Shown one piece after another: positions 1 through 10,640 of a stretch of DNA of 64,000 nucleotides. The DNA comes from Raffaelea ambrosiae (lineage: Eukaryota; Ascomycota; Sordariomycetes; Ophiostomatales; Ophiostomataceae), in assembly GCA_002778195.1 (NCBI GenBank), contig PCDI01000009.1, forward strand, positions 4,291-68,290, in the 5' to 3' direction. The notes under the pieces are model-generated. The model ran no database searches, had not been told where the DNA came from, and saw nothing but the letters and a program-made list of their open reading frames with translations. The stretch's first letter is position 1. The number at the start of each line of letters is the position of its first letter. Made by a program: the position numbers and the translations under genes.

Positions 1-1459
1 TACGTTTTTATTATTTAATATATATATATATATAAATTATATAAAAAATTATATAAATACGTACGTAAATTATATAATAATAATATATTTTTTATATATT
101 TTTATATATTTTTATTATATTTATTAATAAAAATAAAAATATTTATTTATTTTTTATTCGGTTTTTTTTTTTATCGTCGCTTATTAAGCTTATTAAGCTT
201 ATTAATACTCGAAAATATCCGTGCGTTTTTTCTTATCTCCTATCGAGGTTATTAATAACAGAAAATATCCGTGCGTTTTTCTTATCGCTTATCGTACGCC
301 GAAATCGACGGTTTTTCTTTTTTTTTCCTCCCTTTTTTAACTACGTGCATTCCTTCAACGGTAAGTCGTACGGATTCGAAAAGTTCGTAAGATGTAAAGC
401 GTTGAAAACGCATTCGAACGGTGCTCTTTTTATCGTCGTACGATCCCGGGATCTAAATCGGATGAGCTCGAGAAGTTAAATCGAATGAGCTCGTCAGTTC
501 AACGAGCCCGCTTTTTTAAATCGGATGAGCAGGGGTTTTTTTATTAAAAAAATACACTAGCGAGCTTATTCGATTTAAAATAAATAATAAGGTTCGTTTC
601 GTTATTCTTTTTTCGTTAAAGCTTTTAAAAGCTTTTTTAATTATTATTTTAAAGTTATAATAATTATTAAATAGTTTTTATATTTCGTAGTTTTAATCGT
701 TTAAGTTTAAGTTTTTTAAAAAGTTACGTAAACGAGGTTTAAACTATTTTAATACGCTTTTTTTTAATCGGTTAACCGCGAATTAAACTTTAATAAAATT
801 AAACTTAAACTAGTCTTCGTAATAGCGTATATAAAAGCGGAGTTACGTTAAAAAGTCTTATAACGTCTTTTTAATATTATTAAATACTTTAAACTTATTT
901 ATTTTAAAAAGTTTTTTTTTTAATTCTTATCGTTAATACTTAAGCTTAAAGTTAGTTAATTATGTTTTTTAAAGTTAAGATTTCTTATTAGTGGGCTTAA
1001 ATCATCGCAGCGGCGCTTATAACCGTGTTATTATTTATTTCTATAGTTAAAAGAGTAAAGGTGTTAAAAGTTATAATTACTTTTTTATATTATATAAAGA
1101 AGTAGCGTTAACTTGTTTTTAAATAAAAGTAATTAAAATATAACAAACACTAGGGTTTTAAGTAATAAACTTGCGTAAGAGTTTATATTAACAGGATAGT
1201 TAAAGCTTAAGGTTTATAATACTAAAGTAGTTTTATTTCTTCGTACGAGCGAGTGTTCGAAAGCTATTAAAGCTATTTAAGGTTATTCTAAATACTTAAA
1301 TTAACTATTAAAGAGTTCAACTCTTTTTATTTATTAGCTCAAGGGGGCGAGCCTACTCTTTTTATCTATTTAAGGTAATCACCGCTCCGTGATCCGAGTC
1401 AGTGATTATCATTAATTATCATTAATTATCACTGATTCTTCGTGATCCTACGTGATAGG
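1..1459. repeat. AT-rich, RIP-like decayed repeat DNA
   Basis: The stretch is extremely rich in A and T, with many TA steps and stop codons in all frames. The rest of the window is close to 50% GC. A short motif (GAAAATATCCGTGCGTTTTT) occurs twice, near 210 and 262. No intact gene is visible. This composition is what repeat-induced point mutation leaves in ascomycete transposons. No telomeric TTAGGG array is visible, so closeness to a chromosome end is not shown. Confidence 0.75.
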
Positions 1460-1470
1460 TCACGTAACAT
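1378..1470. repeat. Clustered GTGAT/ATCAC inverted and direct motifs
   Basis: At the edge of the AT-rich block there are repeated ATCAC, GTGAT and TTATCATTAA motifs. Two copies of a GTGATCC word lie around a short TTATCATTAATTATCATTAA core. The arrangement resembles a terminal or subterminal repeat of a decayed DNA transposon. No transposase is recognisable beside it, so the assignment is inference. Confidence 0.35.
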
Positions 1471-1555
1471 GCTTTTCTGCCTTCTTACGCCGCTTTCGTG
1501 GCCCGCCCATGGCTAATGGCGGGGTTTTGGGCTGGGGGCTGCGACGCGGGTCGTA

Positions 1556-1775
1556 ACACAAGAGTAGAGGTAAAGACGGGGACGGGAGTAGCGGTAGTGG
1601 TAGAGGTAGGAATAAAGTTAGAGACGGGAGTAGAGGTAGAGGCAGGGACGGGAGCAGCGGTAGCGGTAGAAGCAGAGGTAGGAGTAGAGGTAGAGACGGA
1701 AGTAGAGGTAGAGGTAAGAGCAGAAGCAAGTTAGGAGTACGACGACGTTCAACCGTTAACGACTTTAACACCACG
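1556..1775 (+). pseudogene. Arg/Gly/Ser-rich low-complexity relic
   Basis: A purine-rich tandem region is built from variants of GGTAGAGACGGGAGTAGA. Read in one plus-strand frame it gives about 70 residues of RG, RGR and GSSGSGR repeats before a stop, with no ATG at its start. The opposite strand gives a Leu/Pro repeat. It could be the remains of an RG-rich nucleic-acid-binding protein of a transposon, or simply a minisatellite. The following 400 bases are rich in TAG and TGA in this frame, so no gene is intact here. Confidence 0.35.
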
Positions 1776-2728
1776 TGCTTATAGTAGGTAGACTGCTTTA
1801 TTAGAGGATGCTATTGGTGACTGTGAGGACTATTAAATTGACCTTAAATTTGAGTGTAGTTTAGATAGACAGCTGCGCGAAGCGTAGCAAGACGAAATAG
1901 TTGCTCTTATGTAGGTAGAGACAGACTTACTCAGAATGTACTTTGATTTGTGTATGTACCTTTATCTATTACATGTATCTTTTGAGCTTATTTGTCGTCC
2001 CCCTATCGCACCCCTCTTTATCGCCGAAAATGACGATTTGAAATAGATGGTAGGGACGAAGGTAGGGAAGAAGGCGCGTGTTTAAGTTATTATACGTATA
2101 GATTGAAGCTATAGGGTTAGTATGCACTTTAAATAAAACTGTTTAGGGATAATTATTTTCCCCATTATATTAGGTCGACAAAGCCGATAGGGAGAGTCTC
2201 GCTATATGAATTTTAACTAGGTGTAACGACCTCCCTGCCTCTGCTGGCCATATCGCACTTACTCGAGGAACTATCGAGGGGGGGCGGTCCTTTGTAATGA
2301 ATAACACCGAGAGGGGAAGCGTGGGAGAAACTCGAATAGATGGTCACATCGATTGTGTGGTAACCAGAGGACACCGAGAGCGTACAATATGTTGTATGTG
2401 ACCATTCATACAATTCGTTGGGCAGGGATAGAGCCAACTATAGCATTTGGACAGAGACTGGAGCTTATGTTGAACGAAAGGGATACAAAAGCAAGAAATA
2501 CGAACAAGACAGAAAAAGAAACGTGTACTGCTAACCTGTTGCTCATGTCCGCCTCGATCACACTTCATATATATATGTTGTGTCTTTTCTCAAAACATGT
2601 CGCTCCAATATCACACTAAAGACTTTCACACTCGCATGCTTTGCATGAAGTACATTGTTCCATTTCTCAGAGACTCTAATTTTTTATCTCTACAGCTCTA
2701 GAAAACGGAGAACATACGCGTATACATC
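1776..2728. other. Gene-free stretch before the lectin gene
   Basis: Base composition shifts from the AT-rich block to mixed sequence. Only short overlapping open frames without recognisable domains are present. The last 100 bases are presumably the promoter and 5' leader of the cyanovirin-type gene. No clear TATA box was seen. Confidence 0.4.
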
Positions 2729-3394
2729 ATGAAGGCAACATCCCCAAAGGCACTACTCGGCACGACTCTCAGCCTCCTAGTCGTGCGAGGTGTTGCAGCT
2801 AGTCCTGTAGTCACTATCACCGACCGGGCTGCACTGGACGTGTCCACAGTTGAACTCGAAACAAAGACGGCGGTGGCACGCCGGGCCACCACAAATGGCG
2901 GGTTCATGCAGTACTGTTACCTAGCCATGGTTGTCGGTGGCTCCGTCTACGGCCTGTTGGAGGCCAGCTGCGTTATTAATGGCAAAGAGACAAGTACAGA
3001 GCTCGACCTAAACCAGTGTCTTGCCAACTATGATGGGCATATAGCGTGGGCGCCCCAGTAAGCGCCCTTCTACTTCTCTGAGAAGAGCCGGGGGGCATCG
3101 TGGAATTTCTGACGACAAGCCTGCTGACTTGTTCAATTCACAGGGGCAATGCATTTCGGAGTTGCAAGGAATGCGTCACGCGGCGAAACCATGTTAACTG
3201 GCTCGACTGCGGCGAGTGTGGTAGCATTGATCTGAGTAGGTGGTTTTCTCAGCCATGAGCAAAAGCACGTTCCCTAGCTGACACATTCTCCAGACCTGGG
3301 GGTACACGTTACTACCAATGGTACTCTGGGCTGCTTCGACGTTATTGGAGCCTCCACGCTGGCGCCGACGGTGGGCGGGTTCAAGGATAAATGA
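2729..3394 (+). CDS. Secreted cyanovirin-N homology (CVNH) lectin-like protein
   Basis: Modelled as three exons, 2729-3057, 3144-3235 and 3294-3394 (173 residues). Residues 1-24 form a signal peptide with a hydrophobic core ending in VAAS. The mature part carries the CVNH signatures: ELDLNQCLANYDGHIAW in the first half, then paired cysteines (CKEC, DCGEC) and SIDLN near the end, followed by NGTLGCF. CVNH proteins are small sugar-binding folds made of two pseudo-symmetric repeats; fungal members bind mannose-type glycans. The introns begin GTAAGC and GTAGGT and end in CAG, and both restore the family pattern. A shorter reading that stops at 3258 by retaining intron 2 is possible but would break the second repeat. 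Sugar binding and role are inferred. The gene sits beside decayed repeat DNA, a common setting for fast-evolving secreted genes. Confidence 0.75.
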
Positions 3395-4148
3395 TGTGAC
3401 CAACCAAGGAAACAGCAGCTGTTGACGGTATGCCCGGATATCGTGAGCTGTAACTTTAGCCGCCCCCGCTGTCTCCAACGACTTAAGCTGAATTAAGTAT
3501 TAACAAATTGCCTATTTCCCTACTTTTGTAGACATAGCGTGCGCTGACAGGGTACAGTATCAGCTGGTTGTTCCTCCATTCAGCTGCCGTTGCCTCACTT
3601 ACAGGTGCCACTAAATGACACCATGGCCATCGAACGTTGCGAGCTAGAGACTACGAGAAAAACTGCAATCAAATGGTCGCAATTGGGTTACCTCTTTGAG
3701 TTTTCGTGTTCGATTCTATACGCGTATTTTGCTCTTAGGATTTGAGCATAAGCAATGGAGATACTTTTCAATTATCACGAAACTTGCATACAATACGCAG
3801 TGGGCGGTTCCGTTGAAGTGAGCGATTACAAATCACACGCGGTATGATTTTTCGATGACGAAACAAATTGAAGAGGTTACCATGCAGCTATCTGTGGAGC
3901 TATGGAAGAAAAGGAGAGAAAAAAAAAGGTAAATATACAGGGGTTTTTTATGTCGCAGAACTTATCCAGCATAAAAAACATAAAGAAGACAAAATCGAAT
4001 ATAGAAGAGGAATGCGAGGTTTTTCTGGCCAACACAGACGGACAGGCGTATGTGCGGGTATGGTTTTTTTTGTCCGGGAGCTTGCCACAGTATTTCATGT
4101 CTGCCGGGCCTCTTTGTAGAAGAAAAAAAAAGAGGGGGACAGCAAAAC
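3395..4148. other. Intergenic region between two converging secreted-protein genes
   Basis: The plus-strand lectin gene and the minus-strand LPMO gene converge here. The stretch holds their 3' untranslated regions. Several short frames exist with A/G-rich coding and no domain. No RNA gene was recognised. Confidence 0.4.
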
Positions 4149-5336
4149 TCAAACCGTGACAGTTGCGATATCAGTGGCTGTGGCAGTCACAGTAACTGTC
4201 ATGACTGTGCACGTCGAGGCTGCCCCCACTGTTGTTGAAGTCTTGCTGGATCTCCCACTGCCATTTCCTCGACCGTTGCCGTTTCCACTGGTTTTGGTTC
4301 TAGTAGCTGTCGAAAATGTAGTCGCAGCCGAGGCTTGCGCTGAGGCGGTGGACGAGTTTGTGGCTGCTCCATTGACAGAGGCAGATGAGGCAGGATTAGC
4401 CGTGGCAGTGGTGGCCTGCGCACTGGTCGCGGTGCTACTGGCAACAGGAGTCGCAGTCGTGGTAACACTCGAAGCCGCGCCAGACGTGGCGCCTGTGGCC
4501 GTTGCAGACGTAGATGCTGCCGCAGCTGTGGCTGTGCCCGTAGTTGCAGTACCCGTCGACGCCACCGCCGAGGTGCTCTGGGACACCGCGCTGGCACCGG
4601 AGATCAGAGTGGGACCCGGGATCACGTACGTGTCGGTGGTTGTGTAGATGTTGACAAGAATGCCAGCATCATCGGCATTGTACAAGGCGGTGCCCAGTGT
4701 GCCAGTGGGCTCCTCTGTACCACTGCCAGTGATCTCCAGATTGAAGCACTGCGGGTAGTTTTGTGCGCCGTCCGAGTTTTCTGCGCTATGCAGAGCAATA
4801 ATTTCGTGGCGAAGCACGTAGTACCCAGGTTTGATGTTGGTTGGGATCTTGGATAACCAACCCTCGCCATTGGCCTCCAGCTCGTCGGCAGCGTAGGTAC
4901 CGGGGGCGGTAGAGCCGTCAACAAGACCTTTCTCGTCGATCTTAAAAAACTCAAGTGTCGTCTTGTCCACAGACTCGCAACCCGAGTCACCACAGGCAGC
5001 CAAGTAGCTAAGCACGGGGCCTTTATGCGATTCGGGCCAGGTGCTCCATTGGAAGAACACTTCGTCGCCGGCGGCGACACTAGCATGGCCCTTGGCGTTG
5101 GTGGACCCCTTGTGGCAGATAATATCGGAACTTCCAAACTCGCTGGGGGCGACATACCCAAGATCGGTGGCCGTAGTACCCCACCCAACGACGACAGGTG
5201 GGTCAGACTCGTACGGGGCAGTGGTTACGTCGAAGCCGGCGTAGTAGACACCGTTGACGATGATGTTTTTGACATAGCCGTGCGCTGCCACGGATGTGGC
5301 ACCAGCCACAACAGACATCAAAACCCGGGGAAGCAT
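4149..5336 (-). CDS. AA9 lytic polysaccharide monooxygenase with long Ser/Thr-rich tail
   Basis: Single exon, 395 residues. Copper-dependent oxidative cleavage of cellulose or related glucans outside the cell. The signal peptide (1-18) ends so that His19 becomes the N-terminus (HGYVKN), the first histidine of the copper brace. The second copper histidine is His104 in the WPESHKGPVLSYLA motif, position 86 of the mature protein as in the family. Tyr194 in NYPQCFN is the axial tyrosine, and LRHEIIALH (175-183) is also conserved. The catalytic domain ends near residue 235. The last 155 residues are Ser/Thr/Ala-rich with a Gly/Asn/Arg patch (about 345-360). They end in a TVTV repeat and have no CBM1 cysteine pattern, so the tail is a linker-like or wall-attachment region without a recognised binding module. 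Substrate and regioselectivity cannot be read from the sequence. Confidence 0.93.
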   Translation of the reverse strand: MLPRVLMSVVAGATSVAAHGYVKNIIVNGVYYAGFDVTTAPYESDPPVVVGWGTTATDLGYVAPSEFGSSDIICHKGSTNAKGHASVAAGDEVFFQWSTWPESHKGPVLSYLAACGDSGCESVDKTTLEFFKIDEKGLVDGSTAPGTYAADELEANGEGWLSKIPTNIKPGYYVLRHEIIALHSAENSDGAQNYPQCFNLEITGSGTEEPTGTLGTALYNADDAGILVNIYTTTDTYVIPGPTLISGASAVSQSTSAVASTGTATTGTATAAAASTSATATGATSGAASSVTTTATPVASSTATSAQATTATANPASSASVNGAATNSSTASAQASAATTFSTATRTKTSGNGNGRGNGSGRSSKTSTTVGAASTCTVMTVTVTATATDIATVTV

Positions 5337-5626
5337 GTTTGGAGGAACACTTTTTTGTGAGACCTAAGATCGGGCTATTGGAGAAAGGAAGAGAAGCAGA
5401 AAAATCGGCGTAGATGAAGAATTGAAATAAAAGAATGATCGTCTGACTGGCAGAGTAAGATTGTGGACCGTCTGGCGGCAAAGAACGAAAGCTACAGTAA
5501 AGTAGAGCAGATGAAAAAAGAAAGGAAGCGCCTCGAAGAGGAGAAAATGAATGAAAAAAGAAGTGAAAGCAATGCGTGATGGAAAGAATACCCAATGTTG
5601 GATGTGGATGGGGAGCGAATGCGTCG

Positions 5627-5633
5627 TTATATA
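5627..5633 (-). promoter_or_regulatory. TATA-like element upstream of the LPMO gene
   Basis: TATATAA on the minus strand about 290 bases before the LPMO start codon. It lies in a stretch with no open frame. It may be a core promoter element with a long leader, but position alone supports this. Confidence 0.3.
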
Positions 5634-7946
5634 CGTGTAGGCAAGCCAGACTCCATCGTGCTGTACTATTGCTCCTTTCGGATATGTGAAAGAAAGAAAT
5701 CGGAACGGAAAGGGTAGCCTGTCAGCTGATCTTGCTGCGTACGAGTAGGAGCCTGTGGGGACGTAAACTTACACCAATTATGCTGTCTGGCCAGGGTAGT
5801 ATTTGTTTTGAACCTCACGTTGTTTGTCCCACTCCATTCTCTGCCATTGTTCTGACGTATCATAGAAGCGGCTAGGGTGAGCTCAGGGGGCTGCTGGGGT
5901 CCCAAATGAGGTGGGAGTTGTGCCAAGGCGAGTTGCCTACCACTCCCCTTCTCCCCAATGACGCGTCCGGTTTGGGCGTGTCAGCAGGGGCCAATGGGCC
6001 CCGAAGACGACCCCATTCTCGGCACTGGGTAGGCGGCCACGGTTGCGAAGTAGAGCTCAATGCGTCAAAAGAAAGCGAAGATATACACACGCAGTGTGGA
6101 AAGACTAGAGGTTGGACCGAGCAGACCGTTGTTGAATCATGGCTAGTGCGGTGTCCTGGCTAGGCGACGGCTGCACCCGACAATTTGGGCGATTAGTTCG
6201 CTGCCCGCCTACAGTTAAGTTGCCCGCACGATTTGGGGCGAAACGGCGTTGGATCGCCGTGTGTTTGTGATCGCCCAAATGTTTGGTCCCAACTTTGTCC
6301 CCGTGCATAGTACGAGTACGAGTAGGGTTTATCCTTTCTCCACACACACGTCTCACCGCCGGTACCTCCTCGCCAGTCCATCCCAGGTGAGACATCAAAC
6401 TACTCCCAAGGTTGCTTGGATCTTGTGGTTCTGTGCGAAGTTGCGTCAACTAGGGGCGATGGAGACCCGAGGGTGGGGGACGCTAGGCACAGAAGCCAAC
6501 GCAGACAGAGTGAAAGCACCCAATTAGCAATCATACAGAAATTCGAAACGGATGGTGCGAGAGGTCACCCACTGTCCTCGTTGAGGCGGAAGAGTGACAG
6601 TATGTGGGGTAGACAATTGGAGAAACCGCCAAGACTCCCTAGTGGCGCCGCCCCTGTTTCGAGACCCTCCATCAGGAATGGGGTTCACGCAGTTTTCCAC
6701 CGTCAGGTTCTTTGTACATAGTACGAGTATGTAGATCTTGCTACAATTCGGACGGCCGAAATAACGCGATGAACCTGAAACGGGTAGGGTGGTGCCAACA
6801 GCTGCTTCGGTACGAAACAACCCTATGCAAGGCTGATGCGGCCGTGGCCACCAGAACTACTATTTTCTGGCGGCTCAAAACTGATGGGCAGGTGGAGAGA
6901 GGCCAAACACATCATGCGCCCCTTCATCCCAAGAAATCATTCTCCGACCAACGCCTGCATATACGTTTGCAATTTCCATAGGAAATTCGGTCCTGTCGTC
7001 CTTTAATTGATCGGTAGCGGAACATACGAGGACACTAGCGAGAGGTCTTTGGCTGGCTCACCAGGCAAACGGAACATCCAGAACTGTCAAATTCCCAGTA
7101 ATATACCAAAAGCGGAATGTGGACAAAAACCAACCAAACAACCCAACAAACAGCTCCCCTACTTACAAGCAAGTCTGAAGGTGCTCTTCATGGTAGGGGA
7201 ATAGTTGCGCTCTCTCCTCCTATTGCTTAACGCACTAGCCGACAGGGAATAGGAGTTAATCCAGGGCAGCGTAACAAAAAGAAGTCCCAGTAAGCCTTTT
7301 ATTAGAGAGAAAGACTGGAAGTGACAAAAACAACGAAAAGCAACTGTGGACATAAGCACTTCAAACCCCTCCTCTCTCCTGCTCTCTAGCAGGAGCTTCG
7401 GGATTTTATATGTATTATTGACAGTCCAATCTTCTCTTGGCACTGTTCGCGTAATTGACCTCTCTTTTCTTTTAGTCAATCCCGTCAAGAGTGGGAAGAA
7501 GATTTTTTTTTTAATAAAAAAACTAAAAAAAAAATACTTTATACGTTCCCACGGACCTGTTGATTTGTATACTATAACTATGTTCTCCTGGCCCAGGGCC
7601 GGTTCTACTCTACCAGGGCAACTGCACAGGCACGAAACTACTTTATTTTATTGTGCGTTGAAATCTGAAATCCCACCTACTAAGAATAGGTGCATTCAAA
7701 TGCCGTAGCTATTGCGTGCTCTAATCCTTACACTAGTCAGTAACCAGGTTGCTGCCACATGCCTATTAATTTATTGTACGTTTCGGTTTGGCAAGTGATA
7801 TAACAGCGTGTACAGGCACGTATTAAGGTTCTGTATTGTCAAGATTGACGTGACCTGGACATTTGTTCAAAAATAACGTCTTTCTACTCTAGGTCTATGA
7901 ACTGCATTGAATAATAGCATACGAAGAATGATAACCTGTGCTCTGG
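5634..7946. other. 2.3-kb gene-poor region
   Basis: Only short uninformative frames are seen. An 11-base inverted word, ATTTGGGCGAT near 6183 and ATCGCCCAAAT near 6269, and two TACGAGTA motifs (near 6308 and 6721) stand out. The 7261-7428 part resembles sequence near 14.96-15.15 kb (see the repeat entries). The region is probably old repeat debris. Confidence 0.4.
7261..7428 (+). repeat. Dispersed repeat, copy A (LTR-like)
   Basis: GCAGCGTAA, then an A-rich stretch, AGCCTTTT, GACAAAAACAACGAAAAGCA and a TTATATGTATTATTGACAGTCCAATC segment. The same order of blocks recurs at 14956-15145 with substitutions and small gaps. The TATA-containing block and lack of coding suggest diverged solo LTRs, but target-site duplications were not identified. 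Confidence 0.45.
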
Positions 7947-9580
7947 TTAGGCTCCCACAACTTTCCCATTCGGAAGTTTCAATCCAACAGGCAGCCCGTT
8001 TGAAAACTTCTTGTCGAATGCAGAGCCATACTTGGCTGCCAATTTCTCTTCAGCGTCCATGTACATGTCATATCTAGAGAATGTTAGCAGTGTATTTATA
8101 AAGGCGGGATATACGCGACATACGTGTTCATTTCCTCCATTGTCAACTTTTCCTGTTCACTTTCGACTTTGTATGTTTTTATGTCGGTGTTGTTCGAGAA
8201 TCCTGCGTGGTCGTTAGATGGCAGCTTCGAGCTTGAGCAAAAATATTATCCTCACCAATTCTCTCGTTGATGTTATACGCGGCGCGTGCCGACGCAGCTT
8301 GCACGCGCGAGGCACGCGGTAGACGGACAGATGTGTACACGTCTAGAGTGTCCTTGACATTACCGCGGAAATACTTTTTACTGAAAAGAATCCCCAATGC
8401 AGCAGAATCCTCGATAGCCATGCAGGCGCCCTGGCTCTGGTGTGGCATCATCTATACGCACGCGTCAATCAGCAAGCCATCCTTGACCATAATGCTCTCG
8501 GCGATACATACCGGGTGTCCTGCATCGCCCAAAAGGCACACCATGCTCCGATTCAGGTATGGATATGGTTGGCTTTTCGCATGTTAGATAGCGGTTCAAC
8601 TATGAGGAAATCCGAAAATTGGAACTTACTGGACCCATAGTCTCCATGGACGAATTTCTTCCCCAATGGCGAGGTGTGACTTGACCTGTTTGTCGAGATT
8701 GGGATAATAGGCGAGCAGCTCATCCACGGGCAGATCAACGCCGCCCCACGTATGCGTTGTGTAATCACCAACAGCCCGGGGAAAGAAGCAATAGTAGGAA
8801 AGCAGTTTGCCGCCGTTGCAGGGGGACAGGACAATTTTGTCCCACTTGCCCTCCTGGCCACCCCAATATTCAAGGGCAGAATCTTGGGAGTAATCGACCA
8901 AGCCCAACCGAACAGCTTCTTCGGTTGGGACATTAGCATGGAGACAGGCTTGGTCCGATGGTTTTCTCTCTGGGTGGATTCCAATGATCCCTCTCACTAC
9001 AGATCCGACGCCGTCGGCCCCGACTATGAGATCATGCGTAGCTTGTGGCTTGTCTACAAAGGTGATGGTACCCGTCTCCAGGTCAATCTCCTTACACTGA
9101 GCGCACGGATGAAGTCAGTCAAGCGTCAGATGCAGACATATGGATTAGATGACTTACCGCGTGGTTGACCAAGAGCTTTATTGGACTTCCTTCGCCTTGT
9201 TCTTGGAGCGCACAGTCTTTCAGCATAGTATGCATATAAACACGGTGGAACATATTGTACACATATCCCCAACGTTCCTTGTAGTCAGAAAGATCGTAGA
9301 CGCTGACAGGGTCACCGGTGTACCAGTCTCGGTTGATGAGCTTCCGGAGGACAACTGGATCGCCTTTGGCCACATCCACGTCCCACTCGTGAAGCCAACG
9401 AGTGCCATTGGCTGCGCACGAGATAGACGCGCCAACCTCCCCAGCGAAGTCATTTCGTTCATACACCGTCACGCTATGGCCCGCTCGCCGAAGTGCTATT
9501 GCGGCACACAAGCCGCCGATACCGCCGCCCACAATACCCACTGAAATGGGCCGCCACTCGGCTTGTTCTTTGGCGATCAT
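7947..9580 (-). CDS. FAD-dependent monooxygenase, salicylate hydroxylase-like
   Basis: Six exons: 9580-9158, 9096-8630, 8572-8512, 8451-8256, 8202-8124 and 8073-7947; 450 residues. It belongs to the PHBH-type class A flavoprotein monooxygenases that hydroxylate aromatic acids with NAD(P)H and O2. The dinucleotide motif GGGIGG is at 18-23, the GADG motif at 167-170 and the GDAGHP motif at 312-317, followed by SQGACMAIEDSAALG. All five introns were placed so that these motifs read through. Intron 2 uses the AAG acceptor at 8574-8573 after a CTAAC branch site, giving PYPYLNRSMVCLLGDAGHP. The start is the first ATG in frame; a TATATATATA tract lies about 145 bases upstream. It is followed upstream by the ABM-like gene at 9912-10640 on the same strand, suggesting a shared pathway. 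The substrate is unknown. Confidence 0.88.
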
Positions 9581-9911
9581 TGTCCTGGTGGGAATGGGAG
9601 ACAAATAACGCAGTGAAGGCAAATTTGAAGAGGACACGCTTGTATGCAAGGCGGGTACGCTTTGAGTTTAGGATGGAAAGAGGAATACAGATGACACCAG
9701 CAAAGCAAGCAGCCACCTGCCAATTATATATATATCTTGCTGAACTGGGTTGGTGCGCGTTCCGACCATGATGGTGCAGTACCCGAGATGCGGGTACGGC
9801 AAGTTACCAGTACTTCCCCGAGAAAAGTAGCCGAATGCGCCTTCCGCTTTCCGACACCCGGGAGTTATCAGGGGCACTAGCACCAACAATACACTATTTT
9901 GTCTGCCATCT

Positions 9912-10640
9912 TCAGAGCTTTGTAAAATTGACGTGGTACATGTTACCAGCACTGATATGATCCCGCAAAAGTCCGATGTTGCTCGCAATTGCTATTGCTA
10001 TTAGAGATAACTCGGCAAACAGCTGCATGCGGGCACAGGTGACTTACGTTCTGGCTTGTCTTTTGCTTCCAGATGTGCCTCCCGGCTAGTCCAGCCAATA
10101 ACCAACTTCACAGCCGCACCAGCCCAGGCGGAATTTACACCTGGCTGAGAGCTTAGTGTGACATTTTCCGTGGTCGCCACCACAGCAGCGGCTTTGTATC
10201 CGATCGGTCGCGCGGCCACAGCATCCATACGGCTGCGAAAGGTAAGCACATTGCCCACAAATTGGGACTGTGCCCCATAGCCTGTGAACACCTCCGTGCA
10301 TGGAGATTCGAGGGCTGCTGTGAGAGACGTGGATTCTTCGCCTACGGCCAGGACCTCTATTGTGAGTGGCCCACCCCCGCCTCGCGCGGATGCAAACGAT
10401 TTGTGCGCTGCAGCAGAAGTCCATACTAGACATTTCAGTCAGTACCGCAGAGCACATGACGGGTGATCACGGAGTGAGTTGTTCCGTTTGCATACTGGTG
10501 ACATGGACGACCTGGCTGGGGTCTTCAATTTTGGGTCCGGCGTACTGCGCGAGGAATCCTTCAGCTTTGCCAGCTACAGCCACTCGCTGCGTGTAATCAA
10601 ATTGATTACCAAAAACACTAAATTCCACAATCGAAGACAT
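9912..10640 (-). CDS. Two-domain ABM-like dimeric alpha-beta barrel protein
   Basis: Three exons: 10640-10496, 10425-10048 and 9997-9912; 202 residues. The first half has VVHVTIWTSAAAHKSFA, the W-x-S-x-x-A-H-x-x-F pattern of antibiotic-biosynthesis-monooxygenase (ABM) ferredoxin-like barrels. The second half repeats the theme with VIGWTSREAHLEAKDK and ends NMYHVNFTKL. Small barrels of this type act as cofactor-free oxygenases, isomerases or partner proteins; the reaction cannot be read from the sequence. Without the introns the frame stops early, and the joined frame is continuous. It lies 331 bases upstream of the flavin monooxygenase gene in the same orientation and may work on its product. 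Confidence 0.72.

Noticed and set aside
1..1459. Telomere or centromere
   Set aside because: No TTAGGG-type array, and AT-richness alone is explained by RIP-like decay.
1460..1774. Leu/Pro-repeat open frame on the minus strand
   Set aside because: A by-product of the purine-rich tandem repeat read on the opposite strand; no start context or domain.
4156..4647. 163-codon Val/Ala-rich open frame on the plus strand
   Set aside because: It is the antisense mirror of the Ser/Thr/Ala-rich tail of the LPMO gene; no domain, and the minus-strand gene explains the open frame.
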